Positions 59,282 to 64,000 of a stretch of 64,000 nucleotides of DNA are shown in pieces. The notes under the pieces were generated by a model. It made no database searches. It saw only the letters and a list, made by a program, of their open reading frames with translations, and was not told the origin of the DNA. Location of the stretch: contig NZ_BAGF01000049.1 of assembly GCF_000308755.1 (NCBI RefSeq), positions 62,001 through 126,000 of the forward strand, given 5' to 3'. Numbering within the stretch: the first letter of the stretch is position 1; each line of letters opens with the position of its first letter. Origin of the DNA: Nocardia pneumoniae NBRC 100136 (GTDB lineage: Bacteria; Actinomycetota; Actinomycetes; Mycobacteriales; Mycobacteriaceae). Position numbers and translations under genes: made by a program.

Positions 59282-61423
59282 GTGTCGATCACAGACGACA
59301 TCCGCGCCCTCACTCAGCCGAACCACCCGGACGACTGGACGGATCTGGACACCAAGGCTGTCGACACCATTCGGGTCCTCGCCGCCGACGCGGTGCAGAA
59401 CGCCGGAAACGGTCACCCCGGTACCGCGATGAGCCTGGCGCCGCTGGCGTACACCCTCTACCAGCGCACCATGCGCATCGACCCCACCGATCCCAGCTGG
59501 GTCGGCCGGGACCGGTTCGTGCTGTCGTGCGGCCACTCCAGCCTCACCCAGTACATCCAGCTGTACCTGGCGGGTTTCGGCCTGGAACTGGACGACCTGA
59601 AGAACCTGCGCAAGTGGGGCTCGCTCACCCCGGGTCACCCGGAGTTCCGCCACACCGACGGCGTCGAGATCACCACCGGCCCGCTCGGCCAGGGCTTGGC
59701 CTCGGCGGTCGGCATGGCGATGGCGGCGCGGCGCGAGCGTGGTCTGTTCGACCCGGACGCCGCACCCGGAACGAGCCCGTTCGACCATTTCATCTACGTG
59801 GTCGCCTCCGATGGTGACCTGGAGGAGGGCGTCACCTCCGAGGCGTCGTCGATCGCGGGCACCCAGCAGCTGGGCAACCTGGTCGTGATCTACGACGACA
59901 ACAAGATCTCCATCGAGGACGACACCACCATCGCCTTCACCGAGGACGTCGCCGCGCGCTACGCGGCCTACGGCTGGCACGTGCAGGTGGTCGAGGGCGG
60001 CGAGGACGTCGTCGCCATCGAGGCCGCGCTGGCCGCCGCCAAGGCCGAGACCGAGAAGCCCTCGATCATCGTGCTGCGCACCATCATCGGCTACCCGGCG
60101 CCCGGCAAGATGAACACCGGCTCCGCGCACGGCGCCGCGCTGGGCGCCGACGAGGTCGCCGCCACAAAGAAGGTGCTCGGCTTCGACCCCGAGCAGAGCT
60201 TCCAGGTCGACCCGGCGGTGATCGCGCACACCCGCAAGGTCGTCGACCGCGGGCGGCAGGCGCACGCGGAGTGGCAGCAGTCGTTCGACGCGTGGGCCGC
60301 GGCCAACCCGGAGAACAAGGCGCTGTTCGACCGCCTCACCGCGCGGCGGCTGCCGGAGAACTGGGCCGCGAATCTGCCCAGCTACGAACCGGATCCGAAG
60401 GGCATGGCCACCCGCAAGGCCTCCGGCAAGGTGCTCGCCGCGCTGGCCCCGGTGCTGCCGGAGCTGTGGGGCGGTTCGGCCGACCTGGCCGAGTCCAACA
60501 ACACCACCATGCCCGACCAGCCCAGCTTCGGGCCGGAGTCGATCTCGACCGGCATGTGGAAGGCCAACCCGTACGGCCGCACGCTGCACTTCGGTGTCCG
60601 CGAGCACGCGATGGGCGCGATCCTCAACGGCATCGCGCTGCACGGCCCGACCCGCCCCTACGGCGGCACCTTCCTGGTGTTCAGCGACTACATGCGCCCC
60701 GCCGTCCGCCTGGCCGCGCTGATGCGGGTGCCCGCGATCTACGTGTGGACCCACGACTCCATCGGCCTGGGCGAGGACGGCCCCACGCATCAGCCGATCG
60801 AGCACCTGGCCGCGCTGCGCGCCATCCCCGGCCTGAACGTGGTCCGTCCCGGCGACGCCAACGAGACCACCTACGCCTGGCGCACCATCCTCGAGCGCGA
60901 CAGCAGCGAGCACACCTCGCACTTCTCGGTGTCGGAGCCGCCGCACCAGGACGGCCCGTCCGGGCTGGCGCTGACCCGCCAGGACCTGCCGATCCTGGAA
61001 GGCACCAGCTACGAGGGCGTGTCGAAGGGCGGTTACGTCCTGGCCGAGGCGTCCACCGGCACCCCGCAGGTGATCCTGATCGCCACGGGTTCGGAGCTCC
61101 ACCTCGCCGTCGCCGCCCGCACTACGCTGGAGGAGCAGGGCATCGCCACCCGCGTGGTGTCGATGCCGTGTGTGGAGTGGTTCGACGCGCAGGACAAGGC
61201 GTACCGGGACGAGGTGCTTCCGCCCGCGATCGCCGCACGCGTCGTCGTCGAGGCCGGTATCGCCATGCCGTGGCACCGGTTCGCCGGTGACGCGGGCGAG
61301 ATCGTGTCGATCGAGCACTTCGGCGCCTCCGCCGACTACAAGACCCTGTTCCGCGAATTCGGCTTCACTCCGGAAGCCGTCGTTGCCGCCGCGCAGCGCA
61401 CGCTCGAGAACGTGAAGGGATAG
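59282..61423 (+). CDS. tkt: Transketolase
   Basis: Thiamine-diphosphate enzyme of 713 residues of the pentose phosphate pathway. The N-terminal GNGHPGTAMSLAPLAYTLY, the ThDP/Mg motif GDGDLEEG-like (ASDGDLEEGVTSEASSIAG), and the C-terminal half with HDSIGLGEDGPTHQPIEHLA are typical. GTG 59282 has AGGAG ten bases upstream; an in-frame extension to 59186 lacks conservation. It is followed by tal and zwf in one operon. Confidence 0.97.
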   Translation: MSITDDIRALTQPNHPDDWTDLDTKAVDTIRVLAADAVQNAGNGHPGTAMSLAPLAYTLYQRTMRIDPTDPSWVGRDRFVLSCGHSSLTQYIQLYLAGFGLELDDLKNLRKWGSLTPGHPEFRHTDGVEITTGPLGQGLASAVGMAMAARRERGLFDPDAAPGTSPFDHFIYVVASDGDLEEGVTSEASSIAGTQQLGNLVVIYDDNKISIEDDTTIAFTEDVAARYAAYGWHVQVVEGGEDVVAIEAALAAAKAETEKPSIIVLRTIIGYPAPGKMNTGSAHGAALGADEVAATKKVLGFDPEQSFQVDPAVIAHTRKVVDRGRQAHAEWQQSFDAWAAANPENKALFDRLTARRLPENWAANLPSYEPDPKGMATRKASGKVLAALAPVLPELWGGSADLAESNNTTMPDQPSFGPESISTGMWKANPYGRTLHFGVREHAMGAILNGIALHGPTRPYGGTFLVFSDYMRPAVRLAALMRVPAIYVWTHDSIGLGEDGPTHQPIEHLAALRAIPGLNVVRPGDANETTYAWRTILERDSSEHTSHFSVSEPPHQDGPSGLALTRQDLPILEGTSYEGVSKGGYVLAEASTGTPQVILIATGSELHLAVAARTTLEEQGIATRVVSMPCVEWFDAQDKAYRDEVLPPAIAARVVVEAGIAMPWHRFAGDAGEIVSIEHFGASADYKTLFREFGFTPEAVVAAAQRTLENVKG

Positions 61424-61428
61424 CGCTC

Positions 61429-62583
61429 ATGGCTCAGAACGAAAACCTCGCCGCCCTGTCGGCGGCGGGGGTGTCCGTATGGCTCGACGATCTGTCCAGG
61501 GACCGGATCCGCTCCGGCAACCTGGCCGAGCTGATCGACACCCGTGGCGTCGTCGGGGTCACCACCAACCCGACGATCTTCCAGGGCGCGCTCAGCCAGG
61601 GCCACAGCTACGACAGCCAGCTGAAAGAGCTTGCCGCCCAAGGCGCCGACGCCGATGCCGCCATCCGCACCATCACCACCGACGACGTCCGCGCGGCCTG
61701 CGACGTGTTCGCTCCGGTCTTCGAAGCGACCGGCGGCGTGGACGGCCGGGTCTCCATCGAGGTCGATCCCCGCCTGGCGTTCGACGCGGACAAGTCCATC
61801 GCGCAGGCGGTCGAGCTGTGGAAGATCGTCGACCGGCCCAACCTGTTCATCAAGATCCCGGCCACCGAGGAAGGTTTGCCCGCGATCACCGCGGTGCTCG
61901 CCGAGGGCATCAGCGTCAATGTCACGCTGATCTTCTCGGTCCAGCGCTACCGCGCGGTGATGGGCGCCTACCTGGACGGCGTGCGGAAGGCGAAGGTCGC
62001 CGGGCACGATCCGGCCAAGATCCACTCGGTCGCCTCGTTCTTCGTGTCCCGGGTCGACACCGAGATCGACAAGCGGCTGGAGGCGATCGGCACCGAGGAG
62101 GCGCTCGCGCTGCGCGGGAAGGCCGGTATCGCCAACGCCCGCCTCGCCTACGCCGAGTACCAGGACGTGTTCGACGGTGGCAAGCACACCTCCACCTACA
62201 CGAACCTGGCCGCCTCCGGCGCGAATCGCCAGCGGCCGCTGTGGGCGTCGACCGGCGTGAAGAACCCGGACTACTCCGACACCATGTACGTCACCGAGCT
62301 GGTCGCCCCCAACACGGTGAACACGCTGCCGGAGAAGACCCTCCAGGCGGTCGCCGATCACGGCGAGATCCGCGGCGACACCGTCACGGGGACCGCCGCG
62401 GCGGCCAAGGAGGTCTTCGACCAGCTCGTCGCGGTCGGCATCGACCTGGACGACGTGTTCGCGGTGCTCGAGCGCGAAGGCGTGGAGAAGTTCGAGAAGT
62501 CGTGGGAGGAGCTGCTTTCCGCCACGGCCGCGGAGTTGACGTCGGCCGCCGCGTCCGGCTCTGACGCGTCCGGGGACAGCTGA
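61429..62583 (+). CDS. tal: Transaldolase
   Basis: Enzyme of 384 residues of the non-oxidative pentose phosphate pathway, actinobacterial type. The Schiff-base lysine is in NLFIKIPATEEG, with TTNPTIFQGAL near the N-terminus and LASTG-like LWASTGVKNP later. It starts 5 bases after tkt and ends 3 bases before zwf, so the three genes are co-translated. Confidence 0.97.
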   Translation: MAQNENLAALSAAGVSVWLDDLSRDRIRSGNLAELIDTRGVVGVTTNPTIFQGALSQGHSYDSQLKELAAQGADADAAIRTITTDDVRAACDVFAPVFEATGGVDGRVSIEVDPRLAFDADKSIAQAVELWKIVDRPNLFIKIPATEEGLPAITAVLAEGISVNVTLIFSVQRYRAVMGAYLDGVRKAKVAGHDPAKIHSVASFFVSRVDTEIDKRLEAIGTEEALALRGKAGIANARLAYAEYQDVFDGGKHTSTYTNLAASGANRQRPLWASTGVKNPDYSDTMYVTELVAPNTVNTLPEKTLQAVADHGEIRGDTVTGTAAAAKEVFDQLVAVGIDLDDVFAVLEREGVEKFEKSWEELLSATAAELTSAAASGSDASGDS

Positions 62584-62586
62584 CCG

Positions 62587-64000
62587 ATGGCCGGTACAGC
62601 GCCCACGGGTCGAGCGGCCGCGAACGATTGGCACAACCCGCTGCGCGACAGCCGGGACCAACGGCTTCCGCGCATCGCGGGACCGTGCAGCATGGTGATC
62701 TTCGGGGTCACCGGTGACCTGTCCCGGAAGAAGCTGATGCCGGCCATCTACGACCTGGCGAACCGGGGGCTGCTGCCCCCGGCTTTCGGGTTGGTCGGCT
62801 TCGCTCGCCGCGACTACGCCGACGAGGACTTCGCCTCGGTCGTCCTCGACGCGGTGAAAACGCACTCGCGCACCCCGTTCCGCCAGGAGGTCTGGGACCA
62901 GCTCGCGGAGGGCATCCGCTTCGTGCAGGGCACCTTCGACGACGACGCCGCGTTCGACCGGCTCGCCGACACCCTGGCCACCCTGGACAAGGAGCGCGGC
63001 ACGGGCGGCAATCACGCCTTCTACCTGTCGATCCCGCCGAAGACGTTCCCCGTCGTGCTCGACCAGCTCTCCGAGCACGGCCTGGCGCAGACGAAGGGGC
63101 TCGACGAAGCGGGCCGCAAGCCGTGGCGCCGGGTGGTGATCGAGAAGCCGTTCGGGCACGACCTGGAAAGCGCCCAGGAGCTCAACGCGCTGGTCAACCG
63201 GGTGTTCCCGGAGGAGACGGTGTTCCGCATCGACCACTACCTCGGTAAGGAGACGGTGCAGAACATCTTGGCGCTGCGCTTCGCCAACCAGTTGTACGAA
63301 CCGATCTGGAACGCCAACTTCGTCGACCACGTGCAGATCACCATGGCCGAGGACATCGGATTGGGCGGCCGCGCCGGCTACTACGACGGCATCGGCGCCG
63401 CGCGGGACGTGATCCAGAATCACCTGCTGCAACTGCTGGCGCTCACCGCCATGGAGGAACCGATCAGCTTCGAGCCCAAGCAGTTGCAGACCGAGAAGAT
63501 CAAGGTGCTCTCGGCGACCAAGCTCATCGAACCGCTGGACGAGACCACCGCGCGCGGGCAATACGCGGAGGGCTGGCAGGGCAGCGAGCACGTGGTGGGA
63601 CTGCTGGACGAGGAAGGGTTCGATCCGAATTCGCGGACCGAGACCTATGCCGCGATCAGCCTGGAAGTCGACACCCGCCGCTGGGCGGGCGTCCCGTTCT
63701 TCCTGCGCACCGGCAAACGATTGGGGCGCAGGGTGACCGAGATCGCGGTGATCTTCAAGCGGGCGCCGCACCTGCCGTTCGACCAGACCATGACCGAGGA
63801 ACTGGGGCAGAACGCGCTGGTCATCCGAGTGCAGCCGGACGAGGGCATCACCACGCGGTTCGGCTCGAAGGTGCCGGGCTCCAGCATGGAAGTGCGCGAT
63901 GTCAACATGGACTTCAGCTACGGTGAGGCGTTCACCGAGTCCTCTCCCGAGGCGTACGAGCGCCTGATCCTCGACGTGCTGCTCGGGGTGCCGTCGCTGT
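62587..64000 (+). CDS. zwf: Glucose-6-phosphate 1-dehydrogenase, cut by window end
   Basis: First enzyme of the oxidative pentose phosphate pathway. The visible 471 residues include the NADP-binding motif FGVTGDLSRKKLMPAIY (about 39-55), the catalytic/substrate motif RIDHYLGKE, and EKPFGHDL. About 40 C-terminal residues are expected beyond the window, judging from the usual length near 510. ATG 62587 lies 3 bases after the tal stop. Confidence 0.97.
   Translation, partial: MAGTAPTGRAAANDWHNPLRDSRDQRLPRIAGPCSMVIFGVTGDLSRKKLMPAIYDLANRGLLPPAFGLVGFARRDYADEDFASVVLDAVKTHSRTPFRQEVWDQLAEGIRFVQGTFDDDAAFDRLADTLATLDKERGTGGNHAFYLSIPPKTFPVVLDQLSEHGLAQTKGLDEAGRKPWRRVVIEKPFGHDLESAQELNALVNRVFPEETVFRIDHYLGKETVQNILALRFANQLYEPIWNANFVDHVQITMAEDIGLGGRAGYYDGIGAARDVIQNHLLQLLALTAMEEPISFEPKQLQTEKIKVLSATKLIEPLDETTARGQYAEGWQGSEHVVGLLDEEGFDPNSRTETYAAISLEVDTRRWAGVPFFLRTGKRLGRRVTEIAVIFKRAPHLPFDQTMTEELGQNALVIRVQPDEGITTRFGSKVPGSSMEVRDVNMDFSYGEAFTESSPEAYERLILDVLLGVPSL

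Noticed and set aside
59234..63771. Two very long open frames (694 and 811 codons) antisense to tkt, tal and zwf
   Set aside because: Same GC effect. Their composition mirrors the codons of the real genes and they cross several gene boundaries.

Overview
The window looks like a chromosome segment of a Nocardia-type actinomycete (order Mycobacteriales). It has very high GC with GC-rich third positions and many GTG starts. The backbone follows the gene order I recall for M. tuberculosis Rv1447c-Rv1481: a MoxR/DUF58/VWA set, a RipA-like peptidoglycan hydrolase, an Rv1476-like membrane protein, acn, an AcnR-like TetR, an Rv1473A-like HTH protein, an ABC-F ATPase, the suf operon with sufR, mptB, an ABC exporter, ctaA, qor, ctaB, tkt, tal and zwf. 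The synteny statement is from memory, not from a search.

Layout. 1-5666 (minus): VWA, DUF58, MoxR and RipA-like genes plus the Rv1476-like gene. 5954-9486 (plus): acn and its probable repressor. 9496-13540 is a lineage-specific insertion: a secreted-hydrolase-like protein, a MarR/cupin pair, and a two-gene graspetide-type RiPP locus made of a 151-residue candidate precursor and an MvdD-like ATP-grasp ligase. A RibD-like gene fragment follows it. 13682-15628: HTH protein and ABC-F. 15799-28887 is accessory: SDR, MMPL exporter, lycopene cyclase overlapping ku, a DUF3467/Gln-Ala coiled-coil cluster, a metQNI methionine importer beside an internally deleted MetQ copy, and two DUF4189 secreted proteins. 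29082-35437 (minus): sufR-sufB-sufD-sufC-sufS-sufU-MIP18. 35714-37428: an alcohol dehydrogenase and a TetR regulator. 37524-42112 (plus): mptB, ABC ATPase, ABC permease, ctaA. 42141-52721 is a second accessory block with several decayed genes (integrase, exonuclease, CYTH and solute-binding-protein fragments). 52737-64000 returns to backbone (qor, ctaB, tkt, tal, zwf) with a secreted small protein and a TetR/FAD-monooxygenase pair inserted.

Regulation visible in the sequence. There is an AcnR-type operator before acn, a SufR-type palindrome on the sufR start codon, MtrA-like 9-bp repeats before the ripA-like gene, and a LysR T-N11-A box between the LysR and SDR genes. Palindromes lie beside the TetR and MarR genes. 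A 77/78-bp MIRU-like tandem repeat sits exactly at the mptB/ABC stop-start junction.

The most interesting items are the graspetide locus, the MIRU-like element that keeps translational coupling, the mini-MetQ and the DUF3467/Gln-Ala gene set. Both ends of the window cut through genes (VWA protein on the left, zwf on the right). I saw no rRNA, tRNA, CRISPR array or intact transposase.
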